Of a stretch of 64,000 nucleotides of DNA, positions 10,801 to 25,800 are shown in pieces; within the stretch, counting starts at the first letter, position 1, and each line of letters begins with the position of its first letter. The stretch is from Ampullaceana balthica (Eukaryota; Mollusca; Gastropoda; Lymnaeidae). The position numbers and the translations under genes were made by a program. The notes below the pieces were generated by a model. It was given only the letters and a program-made list of their open reading frames with translations, did no database searches and was not told where the DNA came from. Location: contig CALYLW010000059.1 in assembly GCA_944989445.1 (NCBI GenBank), positions 496,001 through 560,000 of the forward strand, given 5' to 3'.

Positions 10801-13800
10801 TCCTAAAACTGCAAAGGGCTCATTTTGAATTCGAGGGGACAAGTTTGTGGGGTTTTTTTTTAACATTTTGCAATTTTTGATCACGAAGCACTTGATCGTA
10901 CTTTATTAGCAGATGCATAATAATGTCAAAAGTAATAACACCAACTTCTTTTCTCTTTGTTTTGTTTTCTTTTACAACAACTTATAGTTCTCTTATCTTA
11001 TCTTATCTTATCTATACAGACGCTCCTTCTCTGCAGAGGATAGTTGCGTCCACAGACCATGACAGATGATCTGTTGGCAAGTGATGCAGCGTTCACAGGC
11101 CACGGCTTTGTGGGTTCCACGCATTACCCAGCCGCCTAACTACATGTAGTGTTAGGTACCCATTCGGAGCGGGGTGACTCAGGGACGCCCTAGGCCCTGG
11201 GAACAAACCCTTTACCTTCACACGGATTCGAACCCATGACCATCGGTACGACAGTCCAGTGCGCTGCCACTCGACCACCGCGCCCCCTATCTTTTGATAG
11301 GCTATTCTTTTTTTTAAATCCGATTTCTGATTCCTCCCATTTGCTAATACTTTGGCAATTTTGAGCACTTGTTCACGAGTGGCTACATTTGAATTTATTT
11401 TGTGTCAACTATTATTCCATTACACAAGCAACCTTTTTCATTATTTTTGTACTAGTTTGTGCTGCGGCGCCGTGGCGCCTGCGGCGCCCCCCTTTTTTAA
11501 GGTCGCCTACGGCGCCCACCTTTTTCAAAAGCCCAACTAACTTGTCCTTTTATGATAAATACGTAATATTAAACGTTCTTAAATGTACACAAAGTATTTT
11601 ATGATAGAGTTTTTTTGATTGCAAAAGCTTAAGTAAAGTATCCTTATATGATAAATACGAAATATTCCTGAAATGTACACAAAGTATGTATATAATATTT
11701 TTTTACAGTGCTAATCACCACATGATTTTTAAAGTAACTTTAGAAAGCAGCGCACCAAATTACTGCACCAAAAATAACTCTTATCGAACGTCCGCATGAA
11801 ATTGTTCAATTTTTTAATTAATAAATAGTGTGGAGGGTGTTTAATGTTAATCTGGAAACCAAAATGATTATCCAATTTTTTTTTAAAAGCAGAGTGATGT
11901 CCCTCAGCGTTCCGCTACATAATTGAGCGTAAATATATATATGATGATATGCAACTAAGCAGAAGAAATTAAAAATTTAAATGATTATTCTTTAGGAGAA
12001 TACGCCATATAAGTACGGAAACAATCTTTTCCCAGTAATTTACTTACGTTAAAATCATTCTCACGTTCCCTGTCTAATCTCTATTTTGGTAGAAGGTCCG
12101 TGTCTATTTTGGAGAAGTTAATGTTAATATGTTGGGCACTCTTTCAATCTTGCTGCACTTATAGTAATCTTTATACTTATATCAATTTAGTCCATTGTTG
12201 TTAAAATTTTAGTAATTGTTGGAATTAAATGAAAATAGCAATTTTAGCTTTTACAAGATGAGTGGCTGCATGACAACCTTGTATCAGTTATAGTTACCAG
12301 CACCTCATTGTTATTTTCTTATACTATTTCAGCCCCTTGGTCATTCATTTCAGTAGCTTTAGTATCAGAAGAATTTAGTTAGATTCTTTATGGCATTTAA
12401 AGTGTTGGCATTAGAAAAGTGCACGTGTTTTAACAGATCCTTCATTTCTTTAATAACTTTTACCTTGGCTTTTCTTTTCTTTTATTAAACATAATTTAAA
12501 GCTTTCATTTTTATAAACCAATTAACAACGAGGAATTTTACGCCCTAAACAAAGTGCCACGCTTAGCATTTGATTGGCTAATGTTTAAAATTGATAGGGT
12601 AAAGCAATTTTAACTTCTACAAGAGGAGCGGCTGTCGTATTTGAAGAATCAATTAAGTTAACAGAAGATCAGTGTTGCGTTCTCATGCTACTTTAGCTTC
12701 TTGGTTTTTCTTTTCATTAGCATAAGTAACAGAAGAATTTATATCCAATATTGAGTTTGAATTTTAGGCAGAATAATCGATCACATAGTTTAGAATAGTA
12801 GCTTTATTTCTTTCATTAATTTCTATTTGGGTTTCTATTTTATTTTGATAAAAAGCTCCATCAAAAATGTCTTTCATACAAGCTAATTAAAACCAGGAAT
12901 TTGCCGCCCCTAAAAAAGTGCTGCCCGGGCATTTGCCCCCCTGCTCTCCCCTCGCTACGCCACTGGTACTTTTACAAGCTTTACTTTTATTTTTTTTATA
13001 CACACACATTTTTGGTGAATCTTTTATCTTTATCCTGATAGATTATTTTTTCTCTTGTCAAGTATAATTTAATTATGTTAGGAGTTTATTTATACCTCTT
13101 TGGAATACAATTATGTTTTCGAATATTTAAATCCCTTATATTAACTTCAAAATCTTGTCTCTCTGTCGTCATCTCTTCGTACGTCGGTCGGGCGGAAAAA
13201 CAAAAGTAAAAAATGACACACTTTTCGTGATGCGATCGAGCTGAAATTTTGCACATCGGCTCATGTCACCTAACAATGCATCTTATCAAAATTTCAAATT
13301 GATCGAACGTACCGTAATTAAATTAATGCATTTTTAGTTTATCTCTATAAACTATATGTAGGGGTCACTATTGTTTACATTTTACGGGTCACTTGATTTC
13401 ACGCCAGCCATCGATGACCATATCTCGTGTTTAACACGAGGAGGAGTTCACTCAGATTCAGGCTGTAAATGTTTGTCACGTTGGAACATAATCAATACTT
13501 TAAATTCTGTCTCATATATAAGGGATTGATAAACAAAAACTTTGTTTTTACGGGGTTGTTTAATTTATGCAATTTTATTTAATCTTCATTTTTCACTTGA
13601 GGCTGAAAATTCTCATGGAAAATATGTGTTGAGGATGTTAGCGTTTGTCTCTTCATATTATCAGTTTTATTATGTGCGCCTTTTAGATGGACGAGTAGAG
13701 TCGCGGGTCGTTGACCTGACCGCGACCCACGACCCGAAACCGACAACTCCTGGCAGGCAAAGCCGAAGTCCGATATGTTAGGTGTTAGGTGTTAGTCATA

Positions 13801-16800
13801 TGATTACAGTCGATGTACTGATATTAGGCATAGCATTTAGATGCCATGCCAATGATGAAAACCAAAGTACCCACTGAGGGTGGTAAAATCCGAAGCGACC
13901 GTTTTGTCCCCCCCCCCAGTTTCACTAGCAATGCCATTGAGCGGTGCTGGTTTAGGGCCAGGAGCGCCAGGAGCGCCAGGAGCGCCAGTACCGATTAGCA
14001 AAACGTACAGCGAAGAACGCAGAGGACACCAGCTCTGAGGAAACCTTTCAGTGGGGGTTACGCCCTAGGTAGGTCTTTGATGATCCCCCGCACTGCGGCG
14101 GTCCTAACCATAGAGACCCGTATGCTTTGCCGGGGTGGCGCCAAAGTTGTAGCGGGTCGTAGTAAGGAATTCCACCTCTCCTTCTGAGGTCAATTCAGTG
14201 AAAGGCATATTCGATTTTATGTCCGGGAAGAGCCACGAAGAGCAATAGACTCGGGGCTTCTGATTTTCTTCCACATGTAGGATCATTAGTTGTCACGTTA
14301 ACACCTCCTATCTTTCAACACCGTAAGACCACCGAAAGATGAAACCGATTTTCTCATTTATTTGTAATACATACTTATTTTCTCTTGACAACATCTCCCA
14401 TCTTACATCATTGGGAGAGATATGTGTCTCTTTTGTCATCATCTCTAATAACATAACAACGTGCGATCACTGAGACATGAAGACATAATCTCGAACATTT
14501 TGATAGAATCTTTTTAAAAAACCAATGAAAGCTACCATTGAACACTAGCAGCATTTCATTAGATACAGAAAACCTGAACATTTCACTGTAGACTCACCAC
14601 ATCAGACTTGGAACTGAATGAACCAATTTCAATACTCTCAATAGCCATCCATCTTACGGGCAGTTTTTGTTTCTGGTCACACTTGTAGTAGCCACGTTCA
14701 TATACATCTCGACATAGACCGAAGTCAGCGACCTTGACTTGGTGATTGAGGTCAAGCCTTGAAATTTAAATGATTTGTAAGAGCGCATTAGTATCTTTAA
14801 ATTTTGTGTTAACCAATTCCTAAGTTATTTATTTACATTAATACATGCATTAACTTCCATGTCGAAATTAAAAAATATGGCAGTAGAAATTAAACTAAAA
14901 AACCTGTAACTTATATTTTATTTGTAGGTAAAATAATTATGCAAACCATTGTATTTGTCTATTTGGAATAATAAAACATAGATTTCCCATTGAGGTAAGC
15001 ATCACATAGATCAGTGCTTCTCAAACTTTTTAGCATGGCGGACCGGCAGGAATTTATCCATTGCTCTCGGGCTCGCGCCATTATTTTACTTGTACTGAAG
15101 TGGTAGCGAAATGTAATTTATTCTATTTTATGTGCTTATTGCCGAAAAATTGACATATTCTATAAGGTTAGTATTAATGGATGCAAATGGAGGATTATAA
15201 TTATATTTTTCTGTCCTTTCTTGGTAACTTCTGCGGACCGGCTGCGGGTGGCCCACGGACCGGTACCGGTCTGCGGACCACCACTTTGAGTAGCACTGAC
15301 ATAGATAATCTAGCAAACAGTGTTAAAATATACGAAACCATTTATAGAATCATATCGTACAAGGAAAATTTCCCTGTTTGTTAAGGACATGGTCATTTAT
15401 TTATTGAATTAAAAAACGTCAAACTTTTTAGAAGTAACTTCTACCGATAACAAAATTCTTGGACAAAGTCATAAATATGATGGCTAAAACTTTAGAAATG
15501 AACCAACTGGAATGAACTTCGGGGCTTGCCTAAGGATTAGATTGCATAGTTGATTAAAGGAGTTGATTGCATAGTTGATTAAAGGAGTTGATTGTATAGT
15601 TGATTAAAGGAGTTGATTGTATAGTTGATTAAAGGAGTTGATTGCATAGGTGATTAAAGGAGTTGATTGTATAGTTGATTAAAGGAGTTGATTCCATAGT
15701 TGATTAAAGGAGTTGATTGAATAGTTGATTAAAGGAGTTGATTGTATAGTTGATTAAAGGAGTTGATTGAATAGTTGATTAAAGGAGTTGATTGTATAGT
15801 TGATTAAAGGAGTTGATTGTATAGTTGATTAAAGGAGTTGATTGTATAGTTGATTAAAGGAGTTATTTGAATAGTTGATTAAAGGAGTTGATTGTATAGT
15901 TGATTAAAGGAGTTGATTGTATAGTTGATTAAAGGAGTTGATTGTATAGTTGATTAAAGGAGTTGATTGTATAGTTGATTAAAGTAGTTGATTGAATAGT
16001 TGATTAAAGGAGTTGATTCCATAGTTGATTAAAGGAGTTGATTGAATAGTTGATTAAAGGAGTTGATTGTATAGTTGATTAAAGGAGTTGATTGTATAGT
16101 TGATTAAAGGAGTTGATTGTATAGTTGATTAAAGGAGTTGATTGAATAGTTGATTAAAGGAGTTGATTGTATAGTTGATTAAAGGAGTTGATTGTATAGT
16201 TGATTAAAGGAGTTATTTGAATAGTTGATTAAAGGAGTTGATTGTATAGTTGATTAAAGGAGTTGATTGTATAGTTGATTAAAGGAGTTATTTGAATAGT
16301 TGATTAAAGGAGTTGATTGTATAGTTGATTAAAGGAGTTGATTGTATAGTTGATTAAATGAGTTGATTGTATAGTTGATTAAATGAGTTGATTGTATAGT
16401 TGATTAAAGGAGTTGATTGCATAGTTGATTAAAGGAGTTGATTGTATAGTTGATTAAAGGAGTTGATTGTATAGTTGATTAAATGAGTTGATTGTATAGT
16501 TGATTAAATGAGTTGATTGTATAGTTGATTAAAGGAGTTGATTGCATAGTTGATTAAAGGAGTTGATTGTATAGTTGATTAAATGAGTTGATTGTATAGT
16601 TGATTAAATGAGTTGATTGTATAGTTGATTAAAGGAGTTGATTGCATAGTTGATTAAAGGAGTTGATTGAATAGTTGATTAAAGGAGTTGATTGTATAGT
16701 TGATTAAAGGAGTTGATTGTATAGTTGATTAAAGGAGTTATTTGAATAGTTGATTAAAGGAGTTGATTGTATAGTTGATTAAAGGAGTTGATTGTATAGT

Positions 16801-19800
16801 TGATTAAAGGAGTTATTTGAATAGTTGATTAAAGGAGTTGATTGTATAGTTGATTAAAGGAGTTGATTGTATAGTTGATTAAAGGAGTTATTTGAATAGT
16901 TGATTAAAGGAGTTGATTGTATAGTTGATTAAAGGAGTTGATTGTATAGTTGATTAAATGAGTTGATTGTATAGTTGATTAAAGGAGTTGATTGCATAGT
17001 TGATTAAAGGAGTTGATTGTATAGTTGATTAAATGAGTTGATTGTATAGTTGATTAAATGAGTTGATTGTATAGTTGATTAAAGGAGTTGATTGCATAGT
17101 TGATTAAAGGAGTTGATTGAATAGTTGATTAAAGGAGTTGATTGCATAGTTGATTAAAGGAGTTGATTGTATAGTTGATTAAAGGAGTTGATTGTATAGT
17201 TGATTAAAGGAGTTGATTGTATAGTTGATTAAAGGAATTGATTGTATAGTTGATTAAAGGAGTTGATTGTATAGTTGATTAAAGGAGTTGATTGTATAGT
17301 TGATTAAAGGAGTTGATTGTATAGTTGATTAAAGGAGTTGATTGTATAGTTGATTAAAGTAGTTGATTGAATAGTTGATTAAAGGAGTTGATTCCATAGT
17401 TGATTAAAGGAGTTGATTGAATAGTTGATTAAAGGAGTTGATTGTATAGTTGATTAAAGGAGTTGATTGTATAGTTGATTAAAGGAGTTGATTGTATAGT
17501 TGATTAAAGGAGTTGATTGTATAGTTGATTAAAGGAGTTGATTGTATAGTTGATTAAAGTAGTTGATTGAATAGTTGATTAAAGGAGTTGATTCCATAGT
17601 TGATTAAAGGAGTTGATTGAATAGTTGATTAAAGGAGTTGATTGTATAGTTGATTAAAGGAGTTGATTGTATAGTTGATTAAAGGAGTTGATTGTATAGT
17701 TGATTAAATGAGTTGATTGTATAGTTGATTAAAGGAGTTGATTGCATAGTTGATTAAAGGAGTTGATTGTATAGTTGATTAAATGAGTTGATTGTATAGT
17801 TGATTAAATGAGTTGATTGTATAGTTGATTAAAGGAGTTGATTGCATAGTTGATTAAAGGAGTTGATTGAATAGTTGATTAAAGGAGTTGATTGTATAGT
17901 TGATTAAAGGAGTTGATTGTATAGTTGATTAAAGGAGTTGATTGTATAGTTGATTAAAGGAATTGATTGTATAGTTGATTAAAGGAGTTGATTGTATAGT
18001 TGATTAAAGGAGTTGATTGTATAGTTGATTAAAGGAGTTGATTGTATAGTTGATTAAAGGAGTTGATTGTATAGTTGATTAAAGTAGTTGATTGAATAGT
18101 TGATTAAAGGAGTTGATTCCATAGTTGATTAAAGGAGTTGATTGAATAGTTGATTAAAGGAGTTGATTGTATAGTTGATTAAAGGAGTTGATTGTATAGT
18201 TGATTAAAGGAGTTGATTGTATAGTTGATTAAAGGAGTTGATTGTATAGTTGATTAAAGGAGTTGATTGTATAGTTGATTAAAGTAGTTGATTGAATAGT
18301 TGATTAAAGGAGTTGATTCCATAGTTGATTAAAGGAGTTGATTGAATAGTTGATTAAAGGAGTTGATTGAATAGTTGATTAAAGGAGTTGATTGTATAGT
18401 TGATTAAAGGAGTTGATTGTATAGTTGATTAAAGGAGTTATTTGAATAGTTGATTAAAGGAGTTGATTGTATAGTTGATTAAAGGAGTTGATTGTATAGT
18501 TGATTAAAGGAGTTATTTGAATAGTTGATTAAAGGAGTTGATTGTATAGTTGATTAAAGGAGTTGATTGTATAGTTGATTAAATGAGTTGATTGTATAGT
18601 TGATTAAATGAATTGATTGTATAGTTGATTAAAGGAGTTGATTGCATAGTTGATTAAAGGAGTTGATTGTATAGTTGATTAAAGGAGTTGATTGTATAGT
18701 TGATTAAATGAGTTGATTGTATAGTTGATTAAATGAGTTGATTGTATAGTTGATTAAAGGAGTTGATTGCATAGTTGATTAAAGGAGTTGATTGTATAGT
18801 TGATTAAATGAGTTGATTGTATAGTTGATTAAATGAGTTGATTGTATAGTTGATTAAAGGAGTTGATTGTATAGTTGATTAAAGGAGTTGATTGAATAGT
18901 TGATTAAAGGAGTTGATTGTATAGTTGATTAAAGGAGTTGATTGTATAGTTGATTAAAGGAGTTGATTTGAATAGTTGATTAAAGGAGTTGATTGTATAG
19001 TTGATTAAAGGAGTTGATTGTATAGTTGATTAAAGGAGTTATTTGAATAGTTGATTAAAGGAGTTGATTGTATAGTTGATTAAAGGAGTTGATTGTATAG
19101 TTGATTAAAGGAGTTATTTGAATAGTTGATTAAAGGAGTTGATTGTATAGTTGATTAAAGGAGTTGATTGTATAGTTGATTAAATGAGTTGATTGTATAG
19201 TTGATTAAATGAGTTGATTGTATAGTTGATTAAAGGAGTTGATTGCATAGTTGATTAAAGGAGTTGATTGTATAGTTGATTAAAGGAGTTGATTGTATAG
19301 TTGATTAAATGAGTTGATTGTATAGTTGATTAAATGAGTTGATTGTATAGTTGATTAAAGGAGTTGATTGCATAGTTGATTAAAGGAGTTGATTGTATAG
19401 TTGATTAAATGAGTTGATTGTATAGTTGATTAAATGAGTTGATTGTATAGTTGATTAAAGGAGTTGATTGCATAGTTGATTAAAGGAGTTGATTGATAGT
19501 TGATTAAAGGAGTTGATTGTATAGTTGATTAAAGGAGTTGATTGTATAGTTGATTAAAGGAGTTGATTGTATAGTTGATTAAAGGAGTTGATTGTATAGT
19601 TGATTAAAGGAGTTGATTGTATAGTTGATTAAAGGAGTTGATTGTATAGTTGATTAAAGGAGTTGATTGTATAGTTGATTAAAGGAGTTGATTGTATAGT
19701 TGATTAAAGGAGTTGATTGTATAGTTGATTAAAGGAGTTGATTGTATAGTTGATTAAAGGAGTTGATTGTATAGTTGATTAAAGGAGTTGATTGTATAGT

Positions 19801-22800
19801 TGATTAAAGGAGTTGATTGTATAGTTGATTAAAGGAGTTGATTGTATAGTTGATTAAAGGAGTTGATTGTATAGTTGATTAAAGGAGTTGATTGTATAGT
19901 TGATTAAAGGAGTTGATTGTATAGTTGATTAAAGGAGTTGATTGTATAGTTGATTAAAGGAGTTGATTGTATAGTTGATTAAAGGAGTTGATTGTATAGT
20001 TGATTAAAGGAGTTGATTGTATAGTTGATTAAAGGAGTTGATTGTATAGTTGATTAAAGGAGTTGATTGTATAGTTGATTAAAGGAGTTGATTGTATAGT
20101 TGATTAAAGGAGTTGATTGTATAGTTGATTAAAGGAGTTGATTGCATAGTTGATTAAAGGAGTTGATTGTATAGTTGATTAAAGGAGTTGATTGTATAGT
20201 TGATTAAAGGAGTTGATTGCATAGTTGATTAAAGGAGTTGATTGCATAGTTGATTAAAGGAGTTGATTGTATAGTTGATTAAAGGAGTTGATTGTATAGT
20301 TGATTAAAGGAGTTGATTGTATAGTTGATTAAAGGAGTTGATTGTATAGTTGATTAAAGGAGTTGATTGTATAGTTGATTAAAGGAGTTGATTGTATAGT
20401 TGATTAAAGGAGTTGATTGAATAGTTGATTAAAGGAGTTGATTGTATAGTTGATTAAAGGAGTTGATTGTATAGTTGATTAAAGGAGTTGATTGAATAGT
20501 TGATTAAAGGAGTTGATTGCATAGTTGATTAAAGGAGTTGATTGCATAGTTGATTAAAGGAGTTGATTGATAGTTGATTAAAGGAGTTGATTGTATAGTT
20601 GATTAAAGGAGTTGATTGTATAGTTGATTAAAGGAGTTGATTGTATAGTTGATTAAAGGAGTTGATTGTATAGTTGATTAAAGGAGTTGATTGTATAGTT
20701 GATTAAAGGAGTTGATTGTATAGTTGATTAAAGGAGTTGATTGTATAGTTGATTAAAGGAGTTGATTGCATAGTTGATTAAAGGAGTTGATTGTATAGTT
20801 GATTAAAGGAGTTGATTGTATAGTTGATTAAAGGAGTTGATTGTATAGTTGATTAAAGGAGTTGATTGAATAGTTGATTAAAGGAGTTGATTGTATAGTT
20901 GATTAAAGGAGTTGATTGTATAGTTGATTAAAGGAGTTGATTGTATAGTTGATTAAAGGAGTTGATTGTATAGTTGATTAAAGGAGTTGATTGCATAGTT
21001 GATTTAAAGGAGTTGATTGTATAGTTGATTAAAGGAGTTGATTGTATAGTTGATTAAAGGAGTTGATTGCATAGTTGATTAAAGGAGTTGATTGCATAGT
21101 TGATTAAAGTAGTTGATTGTATAGTTGATTAAAGTAGTTGATTGTATAGTTGATTAAAGGAGTTGATTGCATAGTTGATTAAAGGAGTTGATTGTATAGT
21201 TGATTAAAGGAGTTGATTGAATAGTTGATTAAAGGAGTTGATTGTATAGTTGATTAAAGTAGTTGATTGAATAGTTGATTAAAGGAGTTGATTGTATAGT
21301 TGATTAAAGTAGTTGATTGAATAGTTGATTAAAGGAGTTGATTGAATAGTTGATTAAAGTAGTTGATTGCATAGTTGTTTAAAGGAGTTGATTGCATAGT
21401 TGATTAAAGTAGTTGATTGTATAGTTGATTAAAGTAGTTGATTGAATAGTTGATTAAAGGAGTTGATTGTATAGTTGATTAAAGTAGTTGATTGAATAGT
21501 TGATTAAAGGAGTTGATTGAATAGTTGATTAAAGTAGTTGATTGCATAGTTGTTTAAAGGAGTTGATTGCATAGTTGATTAAAGGAGTTATTTGAATAGT
21601 TGATTAAAGGAGTTGATTGTATAGTTGATTAAAGGAGTTGATTGCATAGTTGATTAAAGGAGTTGATTGTATAGTTGATTAAAGGAGTTGATTGCATAGT
21701 TGATTAAAGGAGTTGATTGTATAGTTGATTAAAGGAGTTGATTGTATAGTTGATTAAAGGAGTTGATTGTATAGTTGATTAAAGGAGTTGATTGCATAGT
21801 TGATTAAAGGAGTTGATTGCATAGTTGATTAAAGGAGTTGATTGTATAGTTGATTAAAGGAGTTGATTCCATAGTTGATTAAAGGAGTTGATTGCATATT
21901 TGATTAAAGGAGTTGATTCCATAGTTGATTAAAGGAGTTGATTATATAGTTGATTAAAGGAGTTGATTGTATAGTTGATTAAAGGAGTTGATTGTATAGT
22001 TGATTAAAGGAGTTGATTCCATAGTTGATTAAAGGAGTTGATTATATAGTTGATTAAAGGAGTTGATTGTATAGTTGATAAAAGGAGTTGATTGTATAGT
22101 TGATTAAAGGAGTTGATTGTATAGTTGATTAAAGGAGTTGATTGCATAGTTGATTAAAGGAGTTGATTGCATAGTTGATTAAAGGAGTTGATTGTATAGT
22201 TGATTAAAGGAGTTGATTGTATAGTTGATTAAAGGAGTTGATTGTATAGTTGATTAAAGGAGTTGATTGCATAGTTGATTAAAGGAGTTGATTCCATAGT
22301 TGATTAAAGTATTTGATTGTATAGTTGATTAAAGGAGTTATTTGAATAGTTGATTAAAGGAGTTGATTGTATAGTTGATTAAAGGAGTTGATTGTATAGT
22401 TGTTTAAAGGAATTGATTGTATAGTTGTTTAAAGGAGTTGATTGTATAGTTGATTAAAGTAGTTGATTGTATAGTTGATTCAAGGAGTTGATTGTATAGT
22501 TGATTAAAGGAGTTGATTGCATAGTTGATTAAAGGAGTTATTTGAATAGTTGATTAAAGGAGTTGATTGAATAGTTGATTAAAGGAGTTGATTCCATAGT
22601 TGATTAAAGGAGTTGATTGTATAGTTGATTAAAGGAGTTGATTGCATAGTTGATTAAAGGAGTTGATTGTATAGTTGATTAAAGGAGTTGATTGTATAGT
22701 TGATTAAATGAGTTGATTGTATAGTTGATTAAAGGAGTTATTTGAATAGTTGATTAAAGGAGTTGATTGAATAGTTGATTAAAGGAGTTGATTCCATAGT

Positions 22801-25800
22801 TGATTAAAGGAGTTGATTGTATAGTTGATTAAAGGAGTTGATTGTATAGTAGATTAAATGAGTTGATTGTATAGTTGATTAAAGGAGTTGATTGTATAGT
22901 TGATTAAAGGAGTTGATTGTATAGTTGATTAAAGGAGTTGATTCCATAGTTGATTAAAGGAGTTGATTGAATAGTTGATTAAAGGAGTTGATTCCATAGT
23001 TGATTAAAGGAGTTGATTGTATAGTTGATTAAAGGAGTTGATTGTATAGTTGTTTAAAGGAGTTGATTGTATAGTTGATTAAAGTAGTTGATTGAATAGT
23101 TGATTAAAGGAGTTGATTCCATAGTTGATTAAAGGAGTTGATTGTATAGTTGATTAAAGGAGTTGATTGTATAGTTGATTAAAGGAGTTGATTCCATAGT
23201 TGATTAAAGGAGTTGATTGTATAGTTGATTAAAGGAGTTGATTGTATAGTTGATTAAAGGAGTTGATTGTATAGTTGATTAAAGGAGTTGATTGTATAGT
23301 TGATTCAAGGAGTTGATTCCATAGTCGATTAAAGGAGTTGATTGTATAGTTGATTAAAGGAGTTGATTGTATAGTTGTTTAAAGGAGTTGATTGTATAGT
23401 TGATTAAAGTAGTTGATTGAATAGTTGATTAAAGGAGTTGATTCCATAGTTGATTCAAGGAGTTGATTGTATAGTTGATTAAAGGAGTTGATTCCATAGT
23501 TGATTAAATGAGTTGATTGCATAGTTGATTAAAGGAGTTGATTGTATAGTTGATTAAAGGAGTTATTTGAATAGTTGATTAAAGGAGTTGATTGTATAGT
23601 TGATTAAAGGGGTTGATTGCATAGTTGATTAAAGGAGTTATTTGAATAGTTGATTAAAGGAGTTGATTGCATAGTTGATTAAAGGAGTTGATTGCATAGT
23701 TGATTAAAGGAGTTGATTGTATAGTTGATTAAAGGAGTTGATTGTATAGTTGATTAAAGGAGTTGATTGTATAGTTGATTAAAGGAGTTGATTGTATAGT
23801 TGATTAAAGGAGTTGATTGTATAGTTGATAAAAGGAGTTGATTGAATAGTTGATAAAAGGAGTTGATTGAATAGTTGATAAAAGGAGTTGATTGCATAGT
23901 TGATTAAAGGAGTTGATTGTATAGTTGATTAAAGGAGTTGATTGCATAGTTGATTAAAGGAGTTATTTGAATAGTTGATTAAAGGAGTTGATTGCATAGT
24001 TGATTAAAGGAGTTGATTGCATAGTTGATTAAAGGAGTTGATTGTATAGTTGATTAAAGGAGTTGATTGTATAGTTGATTAAAGGAGTTATTTGAATAGT
24101 TGATTAATGGAGTTGATTGTATAGTTGATTAAAGGAGTTATTTGTATAGTTGATTAAAGGAGTTGATTGAATAGTTGATTAAAGGAGTTGATTGTATAGT
24201 TGATTAAAGGAGTTGATTCCATAGTTGATTAAAGGAGTTGATTGTATAGTTGATTAAAGGAGTTGATTGTATAGTTGATTAAAGGAGTTGATTGTATAGT
24301 TGATTAAAGGAGTTGATTGTATAGTTGTTTAAAGGAGTTGATTGTATAGTTGATTAAAGGAGTTGATTGTATAGTTGATTAAAGGAGTTGATTCCATAGT
24401 TGATTAAAGGAGTTTATTGTATAGTTGATTAAAGGAGTTGATTGTATAGTTGATTAAAGGAGTTGATTGTATAGTTGATTAAAGGAGTTGATTGTATAGT
24501 TGATTAAAGGAGTTGATTGTATAGTTGATTAAAGGAGTAATTTGAATAGTTGATTAAAGGAGTTGATTGTATAGTTGATTAAAGGAGTTGATTGTATAGT
24601 TGATTAAAGGAGTTGATTGTATAGTTGATTAAAGGAGTTGATTGTATAGTTGATTAAAGGAGTTATTTGAATAGTTGATTAAAGGAGTTGATTGTATAGT
24701 TGATTAAAGGAGTTGATTGTATAGTTGATTAAAGGAGTTGATTGTATAGTTGATTAAAGGAGTTGATTGTATAGTTGATTAAAGGAGTTGATTGTATAGT
24801 TGATTAAAGGAGTTGATTGTATAGTTGATAAAAGGAGTTGATTGAATAGTTGATAAAAGGAGTTGATTGAATAGTTGATTAAAGGAGTTGATTCCATAGT
24901 TGATTAAAGGAGTTGATTGTATAGTTGATTAAAGGAGTTGATTGTATAGTTGATTAAAGGAGTTGATTGTATAGTTGATTAAAGGAGTTGATTGCATAGT
25001 TGTTTAAAGGAGTTGATTGCATAGTTGATTAAAGGAGTTGATTCCATAGTTGATTAAAGGAGTTGATTGTATAGTTGATTAAATGAGTTGATTGTATAGT
25101 TGATTAAAGGAGTTGATTGTATAGTTGATTAAAGGAGTTGATTGTATAGTTGATTAAAGTAGTTGATTGTATAGTTGATTAAAGGAGTTGATTGCATAGT
25201 TGATTAAAGGAGTTGATTGTATAGTTGATTAAAGGAGTTGATTGTATAGTTGATTAAAGGAGTTGATTGTATAGTTGATTAAAGGAGTTGATTGCATAGT
25301 TGATTAAAGGAGTTGATTGTATAGTTGATTAAAGGAGTTGATTGTATAGTTGATTAAATGAGTTGATTGTATAGTTGATTAAATGAGTTGATTGCATAGT
25401 TGATTAAATGAGTTGATTGCATAGTTGTTTAAAGGAGTTGATTGTATAGTTGATTAAATGAGTTGATTGTATAGTTGATTAAATGAGTTGATTGCATAGT
25501 TGTTTAAAGGAGTTGATTGTATAGTTGATTAAATGAGTTGATTGTATAGTTGATTAAATGAGTTGATTGCATAGTTGATTAAAGGAATTGATTGTATAGT
25601 TGATTAAATGAGTTGATTGTATAGTTGATTAAATGAGTTGATTGTATAGTTGATTAAAGGAGTTGATTGTATAGTTGATTAAATGAGTTGATTGTATAGT
25701 TGATTAAATGAGTTGATTGCATAGTTGATTAAAGGAATTGATTGTATAGTTGATTAAATGAGTTGATTGTATAGTTGATTAAAGGAGTTGATTCCATAGT

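Larger units (their letters stand above)
9613..12966 (-). mobile_element. Decayed hAT-like transposon in receptor intron
   Basis: Ends are related inverted sequences (gcccaccttccg-poor, GC-rich blocks with ccacccggggcag at 9,638 and ctgcccgggcatttgcc at 12,923, then cgctacgccactgg). On the minus strand near 10,380-10,580 broken frames read like the middle of a hAT transposase of the ZMYM/TTF type: GIQEFRKI, a SLLNLFCLH stretch and [14 protein letters not shown]. Many stops. A SINE (10,990) and a Helitron (11,452) lie inside it. Confidence 0.5.
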
